NCBI GenBank assembly: GCA_023807065.1
Contig: JAJJLU010004534.1
Span: 1 to 11,933 of the forward strand
Length of the DNA stretch: 11,933 nt
From: Isotricha intestinalis
Taxonomy: Eukaryota > Ciliophora > Litostomatea > Vestibuliferida > Isotrichidae
Direction: 5' to 3'
The position numbers and the translations under genes were made by a program. The notes beneath the pieces were generated by a model, which worked only from the letters and a program-made list of their open reading frames with translations, had not been told where the DNA came from and did no database searches. This document shows, in pieces, positions 1 through 8,457 of the stretch. Position 1 is the stretch's first letter; every line of letters starts with the position of its first letter.

Positions 1-159
1 TTTTTGAAGAGATTCTGATGAATATTCTTCAAATAATAATCCAAAACATTCTTCAAAACGAGGAAAAGATGCTACATTTTTATATTGATCAAAAATTAAA
101 TATTCTCCTAATACTTTTAATTTTTCTAATTCTTCATTTGTTATATTTAAATCTGTCAT
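1..159 (-). CDS. 5' end of an unidentified protein gene (runs off left edge)
   Basis: Read leftward from an ATG at 159-157, an uninterrupted frame of 53 codons reaches base 1. The protein begins MTDLNITNEELEKLKVLGEY and continues through a stretch reading FPRFEECFGLLFEEY before the window ends. The composition (mixed charged and hydrophobic residues, with Pro, Arg, Cys, Gly and Asp) is that of a real folded protein, unlike the hydrophobic Phe/Leu/Ile translation of the opposite strand at 18-227, which I regard as its shadow. The ATG is the first one in a clean frame and is preceded, on the gene's strand, by very AT-rich DNA. The start looks like an amphipathic helical region. I do not recognise the family and see no catalytic motif in this short piece. 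The gene is real with good likelihood; its function is unknown. Confidence 0.72.
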   Translation of the reverse strand, partial: MTDLNITNEELEKLKVLGEYLIFDQYKNVASFPRFEECFGLLFEEYSSESLQK

Positions 160-769
160 TCAATTTTTTATTTGTTTTTATTTATTTTGTGTTATATAAT
201 TTTTCAAAGGAAAAAATTTTGATTTAAATTCTTTGTTTTTATGTGTTTCTTTTTATAGAATATATAATTTGATTAATAGATTACAATAAAAGATTAGATT
301 GTAAAATATGGTTTATTTATTCGTGTTCTTTTCAATTATTATCGATTTAATAAAAAAAAAATAAAGAATAAAATTTTTATTAAATTCAATATATTCAATC
401 ATTATATTCTAAAAAACTATGTAAAAAATAATAAAATGTGTTTAAACCAAGGTTCCTTATAATTAATTGTTCTTTTTAAATAAAATGAAAATGGAAATTT
501 ACTAAAAATTCAAATTTAAAATTATGTTATTAAATATTATATACTTCTTATCATATTAATAAATAGTACTTAATAGTCAATTTTTAAACATTAAAAAAAA
601 AAATATAAAATATTTAATTATTTTAATTAAGAATTAAAATATATTATTCAAAATAATTCATCAAATTGAAAAAAATAAAGATGTCTAAAAAGGCTTATTT
701 ATCATTTTCTTTTTTGATAAAAATCTATTTATTTTTTTTCTTTTTTTTAAAAATGTTTGTCCTCTAATT
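160..769. other. AT-rich intergenic stretch, upstream of the left-edge gene
   Basis: Six hundred bases dominated by A and T runs with stops in all frames. It must contain the promoter of the leftward gene starting at 159, but I can see no specific motif. The only short open frame, at about 681-767 on the plus strand, encodes a Phe/Leu-rich peptide typical of translated T-runs, and I do not count it as a gene. Confidence 0.6.
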
Positions 770-1284
770 TTAATTTTTTTTTTTTAAAGACTTTTTTCTA
801 TGTAATTCCCTAATAATATTATTAAGACAATCATACATATAATCAATCTCATTTTCATATAATTTATAAACATAAATCAATAAATCATTTAATAATTCTT
901 CCATATTTTTTTAGATATATTTAATTCATATAATTGATATAATTCTTTAATTTTCTTTAAAATTTTTTTCCTCTAATAATAAAATGAGGGCATTCATTGA
1001 AAATATGATCCCTACTTAATTTTAAACTAATATTATAATTTTGACAAATTTTTTCAGAATGTCTATCAAACATTCATTTTGTAAAATATATTTTTGTAGA
1101 AAATTAGTATTTAAAAATCTTAGAATTTTCTATTGAAACTAGTTTCTGATTTTTCAATTTTTTCATCAATTAAATTTTTTCCTCTAAGAAAATAAAAAAA
1201 TCCTGAGAAATCAAAATATCCTTCTCCTAATCCTTTCATATATTGATCATGAAAATAGTATTTTGTGTTATTTAAATTTGCTTT
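770..1284 (-). pseudogene. Decayed fragment resembling the C-terminal tail of a non-LTR reverse transcriptase
   Basis: Several consecutive minus-strand frames give natural-looking protein separated by small indels. Bases 1284-1120 are the second half of an open frame and include the words KGLGEGYFDF and FFYFLRGKNL. Bases 1073-957 give a frame with CQNYNISL and then SRDHIFNECPHF. Bases 904-770 give MEELLNDLLIYVYKLYENEI and run on to a Lys-rich end and TAA. The stretch Cys-x2-Tyr-x9-His-x4-Cys-Pro resembles the Cys-x2-Cys-x7/8-His-x4-Cys finger found after the RT domain of many non-LTR retrotransposons, with the second Cys replaced and the spacing one longer. A helical tail after that finger also fits. 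The RT palm with its catalytic Asp pair is not present, so the assignment rests on one motif and could be wrong. That the sequence is decayed coding DNA is more secure than its family. Confidence 0.4.
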
Positions 1285-1401
1285 ATCTTCTATGTAATTT
1301 ATTGTATCAAAAGATTCTTCTCTTTTTCTTAATTTTAATTTATTTTTTATTCCATCATATCTTACTTCTATATCTTACCAAATATAATTTTCATCTTACA
1401 T
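1285..1401 (-). pseudogene. Broken N-terminal fragment resembling BBS5 (BBSome subunit)
   Basis: From ATG at 1401-1399 the minus strand reads Met, TAA, then DENYIW, TAA, then DIEVRYDGIKNKLKLRKREE followed by SFDTINYIED. BBS5, a subunit of the BBSome that carries membrane cargo at cilia, begins with a Trp-x-Asp-x-x-Val-Arg-Phe-Asp block. A Leu-Arg-x-x-Glu-x-x-x-Asp block and an Ile/Val-Glu-Asp then lead into its first PH-like (DM16) domain. Here the Trp lies at residue 8, as I recall for human BBS5. The spacing from Trp through Arg-x-x-Glu to Glu-Asp also fits. After Glu-Asp the expected Thr-Lys-Gly-Asn-Asn and the rest of the PH domain are absent, and the frame continues into unrelated sequence. 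Two in-frame TAA codons make it a non-functional relic under the standard code. The match covers only about 36 residues, so I leave the gene symbol blank. Confidence 0.45.
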
Positions 1402-2524
1402 TTTTTTTTATTTTTTTAAGACAACTTTATTTAATTAAGTATAAAAATTGTATGAAAATTATTAAGATAAAAATTAAACTAAAATTATTTATATATTATT
1501 CTATCATTCTAATGAAGTAATTCTTCATTTTAATTTCATATACAAATGAAGAAAATTGTTTAAACATACTCAAAATTTCATATATTTATAATTAACTCTA
1601 TAAATTTATAATCTTTGATAATTTATACTATTTATCATTTTTAATATTATCTTTTATAAATTATATTTTTTATTTTTCTTTGAAAATCGACAAAAAATAT
1701 TTATTATTTTATTGATTTTTAATTCAAAAAACCACTATCAAAATAATTATAAAAATTCACTATTTTTTAATATCTTTAAAAAAAAATTCATATTTAGAAA
1801 AGAGAGGGTTCAACATGATGATGATTATATAGAAAAGATAATGATGTTCAATTTCACAAACTGATATTTATGATTATAGAACAATTAAACAAAAAAGAAA
1901 AAATCTAAAAATATAAAACCAATAAATAATGAACAATTAAATAATAGATTTTCTTATGAATGTAAATAATAATAAATTATTATTATTATAACTAGTAATC
2001 AATTTACAAAAATAATATGATATAATTAATGCTAATTTACATATTATTATGAAATCTTTATTTAAAAAACTAAAAAAAAATATATAAAATTTTTCCCATT
2101 AAATAATCTCTTGAAAAAAATTTTGGTTGAAATAATAATATAAAGATTATTTTAATTTTAAAATATTCACCAGTATATTAAAGGAATTTATATATTAAAT
2201 TTAAATATTTATTTGTTATAATTGTTTAATTTAAATATTATTAATAATATTATTATTAAGTGGATAAAAAAAATTACATTTTTATTATTATCATAAGTAA
2301 ATTTTTTAACATAAACGTGAAAAGACAATTATCATCTTTAAATATTCTAAATTTAATATTATTAAATTCTAATATAACATGAATAGAATTAAATAAATTA
2401 AAATGCCAAAAGAATTTAATAAATTTGAAGAAGAAAAGATTCTTCTTTATTATTATTTTCTAATTCTTTTTTTCTTCTTTTACATTTATTAAATTATTAT
2501 TTTAAATATTAATATAAATATCTT
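1402..2524. other. AT-rich DNA with faint coding relics
   Basis: There is no intact gene here. Three short stretches look coding-like. On the minus strand, 1567-1496 reads MFKQFSSFVYEIKMKNYF and six more residues to a TAA, beyond which protein-like text continues for about 25 codons. On the plus strand, about 1806-1970, which is locally less AT-rich, gives pieces such as RVQHDDDYIEK and NNEQLNNRFSYECK in shifting frames. On the minus strand, about 2281-2440 holds an open frame including FRIFKDDNCLFTF. None can be assigned to a family. The remainder, especially 1970-2280, is A/T runs without visible structure apart from the palindrome listed separately. Confidence 0.45.
2234..2251. repeat. 18-bp perfect AT palindrome
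   Basis: The bases read AATATTATTAATAATATT, their own reverse complement, centred between 2242 and 2243. In DNA this AT-rich such palindromes arise by chance. I list it only as the longest one I noticed, with no function implied. Confidence 0.5.
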
Positions 2525-2758
2525 TTATTTTAATAATGTTATTATTTGATTAGGAAATTTAAAGAATATATTTCCTAATTTAACACTTTTAATTATGAAT
2601 TGAAAATTGTTTTCTAGTTTTTTATTAAGAAAATCTAATTTATTAATTTCACATTTTTCTTTTTTTTCATTAATTCTTAAAGATTATAAATTCCAAGGAA
2701 CTAAATTTAAACCTCCCATTATATTTCCTCAAAAATTATTTGATAAAATATCATTAAT
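2525..2758 (-). pseudogene. Unidentified decayed coding fragment
   Basis: One minus-strand frame of 78 codons runs from 2758 to a TAA at 2527-2525 with only two internal stops: TGA after NNF, and TAA at 2686-2684 after PWNL. The text includes GNIMGGLNLVPWNL and then SLRINEKKEKCEINKLDFLN. After the second stop about 52 codons are open, which is long for DNA in which roughly one codon in ten should be a stop. Gly, Pro, Trp, Val and Cys, rare in translated AT junk, are present. I do not recognise the protein. It lies downstream of the B-box gene on the same strand, but there is no sign that it was part of it. Confidence 0.4.
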
Positions 2759-2897
2759 TTAAATAATATTAGAAAACTTTTAATATTTAAATGATAATAT
2801 AAATCAATTAATAATTTTAATGATTTTATTAAATTGATTCTTATTAAAGAATGTTTATTTAATCTATTTAAAAAAAAATCTGATTTCTATTAAATGA

Positions 2898-4652
2898 TTA
2901 ATCTTTCCATAATTTAATTGATCCATCTCCATATCCTCCAGAAGCAATTATTCCATCATTTAATTCAACACATGAATAAATATAATTATCATGTGCTTTT
3001 TCTTTTTCAATAATTTTCTTTAAATTATTATTTTCATATTGATATTTCACAAGACAACTATTTCCATTTTCATCTTCAATAGAACATAAAAATAAACCAT
3101 TTAAACATTCATTAATAGCATAAATTGTTTTTGGTGCAAGAATATTTTGAATAAGTTGATGAGTTGATATTTGAATTAAATAAAATCCTTTTTTTTGTCC
3201 TCCAACACATAATATGTCATCTTCTAATAAACACATTGCTTTTAATGTCCAAGGAGTTTCTATATTATCAATAGTTGTAATATATGAATAATCTTTTGAA
3301 TTCCAAAATTTTATACATTTATCATTACATGATGAAGTAACAAATTCATTTTCATTTAATCTTAAAATATTACAAAATGATTCTGAATTTTGAAAAGGAA
3401 TTGTTTTTTTATTTTCATATTTATTTTCTTTATTTAATTTCCATACTTTCATTGTTTTATCACATGATACAGAAATTAATTTATTTTCTTTTATTTCAAT
3501 TACTTTATAAACATAATCAGTATGTCGTAATGTTTGATCAATTTGATATTTATCTTCTTCTATTAATTTAATTATGTTCATTGAGTTATCTTTAGAACAT
3601 GTTATTATTCTTCCATCATTTAATTGAGTAAATGAATAAATCCAATCTGAATGTTTTTTAATTGATAATTGAATTTCATAAGAATCTTTTTGATATATAT
3701 TTAATAAGCCATCATTTCCACAAGAAATTAATCTTCCATCATTTAATTGAGATAAGTGATTTACTGCACCTGTATGAGTTTTAAGTGTTTTAAAATTATT
3801 TTTAAAACAATTTGATTTAATACACCGAAGATGATAAATATATTTATTACCTTCTTTTTCTACTAATTCTATTTCATTTGATTTCAATATTTCTTCAATG
3901 TTTTTTAAATTTTGAATAATATTATAGTTTAAATTCTTTTGATTTTCTTCATACTCATAAGTATTTAATACTGTTTTAAAGAATTTCATTTCTAATTCAC
4001 TTAATTCTTTTAATTTATCAATTTCTTTTATAATATCATTTTTTATATCATCTAAATTGTTAATCTTTTTTTCCATATTGTTTATTTCATCTTCTAACTT
4101 TTTTTTTGATTCTTCACTATAATTCAATTCTGATAAATCTTTTAAATCATGAGATTTATGTTCTGGCTTACAATAACTACATAAATTTGTTTTACATTTA
4201 ATACAATAAAAACCAAAAGAAATTGAATGATTTTTACATAAAGAATCATATTGTTTAAAATTTCTAATATTATGTTGATCTCCATCTGGATGATTCAGTT
4301 GACAAGAATGACATATAAATTTATCACATTTAGAACAATAAAAGAAATCTCCTTTTACTTCTTCTTGATTTTTTTCACAATCATTACATTTTTCTTTTAA
4401 AAGACTAAATTTATTAAAATTATTTAAATATTCTTTTAATAAAATATTTCCTTTATGTTGCTTTTCACATTCATAATCAATCATTGGATTTCCTTCTTTA
4501 TAATTTAATTTAAGAGAACAAATTAAATTACATTCAGGACATCTTGTAATATCATTTTCTGTATTTTTTGATAATGAAACACTTTGAATTGATGATTGTT
4601 GGTTTGATGAATTACCTAATGATTTTTGGTTTGATGAATTACATTCTCCCAT
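2898..4652 (-). CDS. B-box zinc finger, coiled-coil, WD40-repeat protein
   Basis: This is an intact 584-residue protein with TRIM-like order: zinc fingers, coiled coil, beta propeller. A Ser/Asn/Gln tail (1-30) precedes a Cys-rich patch with CPEC (38-41), C45, C62 and H66. A B-box-1-like module follows: C89, C92, C106, C109, C114, C117, H121, H127. The next module is a textbook B-box 2: C139-x2-H142-x7-C150-x2-C153-x4-C158-x2-C161-x3-H165-x2-H168. Residues about 175-265 are Lys/Glu/Leu-rich and should form a coiled coil for self-association. Residues 285-584 hold seven WD40-type units, several with an LNDGR turn, starting near 290, 331, 375, 420, 461, 504 and 551 and ending LWKD. Seven blades make a closed propeller. 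No classical RING is visible, but residues 38-66 might replace it, so E3 ligase activity is possible and unproven. The protein is probably a cytoplasmic scaffold or ubiquitin-pathway factor. The start is the first Met, with stops and A/T runs just upstream. Confidence 0.93.
   Translation of the reverse strand: MGECNSSNQKSLGNSSNQQSSIQSVSLSKNTENDITRCPECNLICSLKLNYKEGNPMIDYECEKQHKGNILLKEYLNNFNKFSLLKEKCNDCEKNQEEVKGDFFYCSKCDKFICHSCQLNHPDGDQHNIRNFKQYDSLCKNHSISFGFYCIKCKTNLCSYCKPEHKSHDLKDLSELNYSEESKKKLEDEINNMEKKINNLDDIKNDIIKEIDKLKELSELEMKFFKTVLNTYEYEENQKNLNYNIIQNLKNIEEILKSNEIELVEKEGNKYIYHLRCIKSNCFKNNFKTLKTHTGAVNHLSQLNDGRLISCGNDGLLNIYQKDSYEIQLSIKKHSDWIYSFTQLNDGRIITCSKDNSMNIIKLIEEDKYQIDQTLRHTDYVYKVIEIKENKLISVSCDKTMKVWKLNKENKYENKKTIPFQNSESFCNILRLNENEFVTSSCNDKCIKFWNSKDYSYITTIDNIETPWTLKAMCLLEDDILCVGGQKKGFYLIQISTHQLIQNILAPKTIYAINECLNGLFLCSIEDENGNSCLVKYQYENNNLKKIIEKEKAHDNYIYSCVELNDGIIASGGYGDGSIKLWKD
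4599..4642. repeat. Two copies of a 17-bp direct repeat inside the B-box gene
   Basis: The 17 bases TTGGTTTGATGAATTAC occur at 4599-4615 and again at 4626-4642, a 27-base (nine-codon) period, in frame. They encode the repeated Asn-Ser-Ser-Asn-Gln of the N-terminal tail (residues about 4-18). This is a small in-frame duplication in a disordered tail, probably from slippage, with no effect on the zinc-binding domains. Confidence 0.85.
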
Positions 4653-4811
4653 TCTATTAATTATTGTATTAGATATATATATATTTTTTTTTTTATTTTT
4701 TTAAATCATGTATTATAATTTAATTGCTTAATTAATTTATTTTTTTTTTTTTATTTTGCTTTAAAATTTACTGAATGAACAATTGAACATTTTTTAAAGA
4801 ATATAATTGAC

Positions 4812-5114
4812 TTAAATTTGAATATCATAATTTTTAATTTTATTAATTAAATCTTTTGAATAATTATTATGATAATTATTTTTAATTTTATTTAAAGTTT
4901 TATTCATTCTTTTTTCAGAAGAATCTCTATGAAAAAATTAAGAAGATTATTATTATATTTATTAATTGAAATATTGTTATTCATTATTATTATTTCTGAT
5001 AATTCACTTTCATTCTTTATTGATTTATCAAATATACTTTTAGAATTTTCAAATTTTTTTGTTTTTTAAAAGGTTAATTACTATTGAAAAGCAATTTTCT
5101 TTATTGTCTTTTTT
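4812..5114 (-). pseudogene. Decayed Asn/Lys/Ser-rich coding fragment
   Basis: Reading leftward, three frames in succession give protein-like text: KKDNKENCFSIVINLLKNKK to a TGA, then a shifted frame with FENSKSIFDKSIKNESELSE and an Asn-rich run, then a further shift to RDSSEKRMNKTLNKIKNNYH ending at a TAA at 4814-4812. The frames join without large gaps, so two or three small indels in one former coding region explain them. It begins about 30 bases beyond the TAA of the next pseudogene (5147-5145). It could therefore be a second dead gene or a downstream part of the same one. The family is not recognised. The 160 bases between it and the B-box gene start should hold that gene's promoter. Confidence 0.5.
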
Positions 5115-5144
5115 AAAAAATAAAAAAATTAAATAATGCTTTAT

Positions 5145-6631
5145 TTACTCATCTTCTTGAGAATTGTTTTCAAAATCTTCATAATTTATAAGAACAACTT
5201 GATTTTCTAAATTTTGATTTGAATTATTATTATAATTAACTCTTTCAATAAAATTACTTTCAAGTAAATCAATATCTTCAATATTATTATTTAAAACATA
5301 TAAATCTTTCATTTGTGAATTTCCTTTTGATTGAATTGTTTTGATTTATTAAATTTTGTTTTACATTTTGTTTATTTTTTTGTAAAAATTCATCTTTTAT
5401 TTCTTAATTCTAAATTTGCTTTATTTAATTGTAAAATTAATGCTTTTTCATTATTTATATATTTTCTTTTTTTAATTTTTCATCTTTATCATAATCTTTA
5501 TTTAATGAATTTAATTGTTTTGATTTCTAAATATTTTATTGTCATGATCAGTAATTAATTTTTTTAAATTTTCATAACAATTTTACTTAAATCACTTGAT
5601 GAATTTAAAGTTTTTTCTTAATTGAATTATTATAATATTTAACATAAAAGCTAATTTATCTTCTTTTATATTTTTATTTAATTCATCAGAATCTATTTTT
5701 GTTTAATAGATAATATATCTAAATAATTCTTGTAAAATCTTTATTTGGAAATTACCTTATAAATTTAGAATTAAATTCATAAAATTTTTTCTTGCTTTAA
5801 CATTTGAATTTAAAAAATCATTAATCAGTAATAAGAGAACTAATATCTTCATCTTAGCACTTTATTAAAATTTTTTTCAGAAATTCTTTTCTAACTTTTT
5901 TAATTTTTACAGGAATATTTTTTTTTGAAGAACAATTTCAGTTTTTAAACATCTTTACATTTCAGATTCCAATTCAGGATAAACTAATTATTATGTCTTC
6001 ACAATATTTTTTAATTGCTTTATATATTACATCTTTTATGTCACTTGATAATAAACATTCAAATACTGAAATGGCTTTAATTCTTATTTTTTTTCTACAA
6101 TTAAAAGTGATAATTCTAAGAGTAATAAAAAGATAAGAATTCATATATCATTTAAATAAGAAAATTTGTTATCCATACTATATATAAATTATCTTCATTA
6201 AATTGATTATTTTTTAGTATTAAAGTAATACTTAAAACTTCTTCTTATCTTCATTATATATAAAATTGATTTATTATTTGAATAATTATATAGTACTAAT
6301 TTGAGTACATTCCAATTATTTTTCTTCATTATTTTATTTCTTTTGTGTAATATATTGATTTCATTTTTCTAAGAGAATAAATGTTTTTTTTAAATAAAAA
6401 ATATTTAGAAAAATAAAGAAAAAAAAATAATCAGTAAAATAGAATAATTAAACATATAAAAATCTCATAAAAATATCTAAGAGAAACTTTATATATTTTA
6501 TAACAATAAACATTAGTTTTTCGATGAAATAAGGTAAATATCAATTCAAAATTTAATTTAAAATAATTATATAATTCTCCTTCATTGTTTTATAAAATCA
6601 CCTTTAATAATTTAATTATCAATTTTATCAT
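5145..6631 (-). pseudogene. Long multiply frameshifted pseudogene, helical-repeat and coiled-coil like
   Basis: Nearly 1.5 kb of the minus strand is former coding sequence cut by many indels and stops. The 5' part (6631-6431) is a 66-codon frame from MIKLIIKLLKVIL through one TAA (6592-6590) and NNEGELYNYFKLNFELIF to TGA. Later pieces include IKAISVFECLLSSDIKDVIY, then CLKTEIVLQKKIFL flanked by two TAA, then NSNVKARKNFMNLILNL and DELNKNIKEDKLAFMLN. A coiled-coil-like part with LNKANLELRNK follows. The last 55 codons (5312-5148, MKDLYVLNNNIEDIDLLESN to SQEDE) are intact and end in TAA at 5147-5145. Alternating amphipathic helices followed by a coiled coil suggest a HEAT/TOG-type or other helical-repeat protein, but that is an impression, not a match. 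A fast-evolving gene with introns is less likely, because frame changes fall every 30-80 codons without splice-like borders. Confidence 0.6.
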
Positions 6632-6940
6632 AATTCTTATTTTTTTTTCTTTTAAAATTAAACTTGATTTTTTAATTAAAAAAATAATTTAAAAAAATAT
6701 TATCTAATATTATCATATTTCTTTTAAAATAAATATTCTTTTTATTTAAGGGAATTTTCCTATTAATTCTCCTTTATATTTTTTTATACAATAATTAATA
6801 TTGTATATCAAAAATAAAATTAGAAAAAAAAGGAAATTTAAAAAATAACATATGATAATAAAACATATATTCATTTTTTTTTTTGAAAAAAAAAATTAAA
6901 CTTTTAAAAAAAAATAACTCAAAATCAAAATAAATAAAAA
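6632..6940. other. AT-rich upstream region of the MORN gene
   Basis: About 300 bases of A/T runs between the leftward pseudogene and the rightward MORN gene. It should hold the MORN promoter and 5' leader. The last 60 bases before the ATG are almost pure A with scattered T and C, like the A-rich leaders of AT-rich protists. The open frame on the minus strand across 6795-7022 is Phe/Tyr-rich, overlaps the start of the MORN gene, and is a shadow of it. No TATA-like element can be singled out in such DNA. Confidence 0.5.
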
Positions 6941-8437
6941 ATGGGAAATATTGATTGTGGAAAAATTTGTATAAAATCAAAGGAATCACCTTATGCAGAA
7001 AAAATAATAATAGCAAATTCAAGTTATAATTCTAAAAGTCTTAACTCAAGTGTAAGATATTCAAATGAGAAAACTAATTCAAACATAGACTCTATAACTC
7101 CTTATAAAAAGCAAAATTATAATAAAAGTAAATTTGGTAAATTAAAAACAGAAAATCCTTATGTTCAAATCGAAAGAGCTCCAATAGAAAAAGAAGATAT
7201 CAAATTAAATAAAGTAAATAAAGCAAGTACATATATTGGAAAAGATATTATGGTAAATGAAGAAGAAATTAATAAAAATATTTCTAAAATAACAAAAACA
7301 TTTCATTTACATTTATTAGAAAGTTTAAAAGAAATTCAAGAAAATGAAAAAGAGTTATATGAAAGATTAGAAAGTAATAAATTTAATACAAAAACAAATT
7401 TAGAATTATATAAAGATGAATGTAAAAATAATGATGATGAAATAATAGCAAAAAATGAAATGCCTTATCATAAAATAAATTCAGCTAAAAATAAAGGACA
7501 TTCTAAATTTAAAAACACAAATGATTTAATGTACGCAGGATTAGAAATAAATGAAGTAACTGATATAAAAGGATATTTCCAGTTAAAAAAAAATAACAAT
7601 TATAAATTTAATGGAAAAAAAGAATTAGAAGGAACAAAAAATGATTTTGGTATAATAAAATGGGAAGATGGAAGTAAATTAATAACAAAATTTATAAATT
7701 CTGAAATAAACGGATTTGCAATTTTTAAAAATAAAAACGATAACTCAGAACAATCAATATTTAAAGGAGAATATATGGAAAACATTCCAAGAGGTTATGG
7801 TTATTATATTAAAAATTCAATTAAAATAGAAAGTGATGGTTGGTATAAAAATAATATAAATGGTTTAGGAATAGAATACAATGAAGAAGATGATTCATTT
7901 TACAAAGGAGAATTTACTGACTCAAAAAAAAAAGGCTTAGGAGTTTTTAGATTAAATGATGGAACAATAAGTTACGGAGAATGGGAAGATAATAAATTAA
8001 ATGGATATGGTGTTTCTCATTATTATAATGAATCAATTTATGCTGGTCAATATAAAAATAATATATTTCATGGTTTTGGTGAATTTTTATGGTTTGATGG
8101 TAAGTATTATTGTGGAGAATATAATGAAGGAGTTAAAAATGGTTTTGGAATTTTTGTTTGGAATTTTGATAAATTTGATGCTTATTTTGGATTTTGGGAA
8201 AATGGGAAAACGGATGGTGTTGGTGTTAAAGTGGATTTAAATAATTATAAGATTTGCTTTTGGAGAGAAGGAAGAAAAGTTAATGTTATTAAACATTGGG
8301 AATTAGATGAGTATTTAAAACCTTCTCAAGTTAAATTTAAAAAGTTATTTGAGAAACGACATAAATATTTTTTGAAGTTTATAAATAAATTAAAAGATGG
8401 AGATATTTTCAAAGAAAAATTTTATTGTATAATTTAA
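6941..8437 (+). CDS. MORN-repeat protein with N-myristoylation/palmitoylation signal
   Basis: This is an intact 498-residue protein. It starts MGNIDCGKIC: Gly2 with Asn3, Cys6 and Gly7 fits the N-myristoylation consensus, and Cys6 and Cys10 are well placed for palmitoylation, so membrane anchoring is likely. Residues about 10-200 are polar, low in structure and Lys/Asn/Ser-rich, with a helical charged stretch near 105-145. From about 223 the protein is built of MORN repeats. Degenerate units lie at 223-262, then clearer ones start near 275 (FKGEYMENIPRGYGYY), 298, 321 (YKGEFTDSKKKGLGVF), 345, 367 (YAGQYKNNIFHGFGEF), 390 (YCGEYNEGVKNGFGIF) and 415. MORN arrays bind lipid or scaffold cytoskeleton at membranes, cilia and basal structures. 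A basic helical tail (455-498) follows. No kinase, SET or other catalytic domain is present, so it is not a PIP5K or SETD7 relative. The start is the first Met after an A-rich leader and is supported by the lipidation signal. Confidence 0.92.
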   Translation: MGNIDCGKICIKSKESPYAEKIIIANSSYNSKSLNSSVRYSNEKTNSNIDSITPYKKQNYNKSKFGKLKTENPYVQIERAPIEKEDIKLNKVNKASTYIGKDIMVNEEEINKNISKITKTFHLHLLESLKEIQENEKELYERLESNKFNTKTNLELYKDECKNNDDEIIAKNEMPYHKINSAKNKGHSKFKNTNDLMYAGLEINEVTDIKGYFQLKKNNNYKFNGKKELEGTKNDFGIIKWEDGSKLITKFINSEINGFAIFKNKNDNSEQSIFKGEYMENIPRGYGYYIKNSIKIESDGWYKNNINGLGIEYNEEDDSFYKGEFTDSKKKGLGVFRLNDGTISYGEWEDNKLNGYGVSHYYNESIYAGQYKNNIFHGFGEFLWFDGKYYCGEYNEGVKNGFGIFVWNFDKFDAYFGFWENGKTDGVGVKVDLNNYKICFWREGRKVNVIKHWELDEYLKPSQVKFKKLFEKRHKYFLKFINKLKDGDIFKEKFYCII

Positions 8438-8457
8438 AATATTTACTGTATTAAAGT

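Noticed and set aside
18..227. Plus-strand open frame of 69 codons
   Set aside because: Phe/Leu/Ile-rich translation antisense to the more protein-like minus-strand gene ending its 5' part at 159.
681..767. Short frame starting MSKKAYLSF
   Set aside because: Becomes a Phe/Leu run encoded by a T-tract and stops after 28 codons; nothing supports it as a gene.
1263..1520. Plus-strand open frame of 85 codons
   Set aside because: Antisense to the BBS5-like and retroelement-like minus-strand text; its composition is that of translated T-runs.
2403..2490. Plus-strand start MPKEFNKFEEEKILL as a gene
   Set aside because: Plausible first 15 residues, but it turns into a Phe/Tyr/Leu run and stops; no continuation by splicing could be seen.
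3377..3571. Plus-strand open frame inside the B-box gene
   Set aside because: Shadow of the WD40 region on the opposite strand.
5331..5558. Plus-strand open frame of 75 codons
   Set aside because: Antisense to the coiled-coil part of the minus-strand pseudogene; hydrophobic Phe/Leu composition.
7600..8240. Open frames inside the MORN gene (minus 7600-7785, plus 8001-8240)
   Set aside because: Out-of-frame or antisense shadows of the repeat region.
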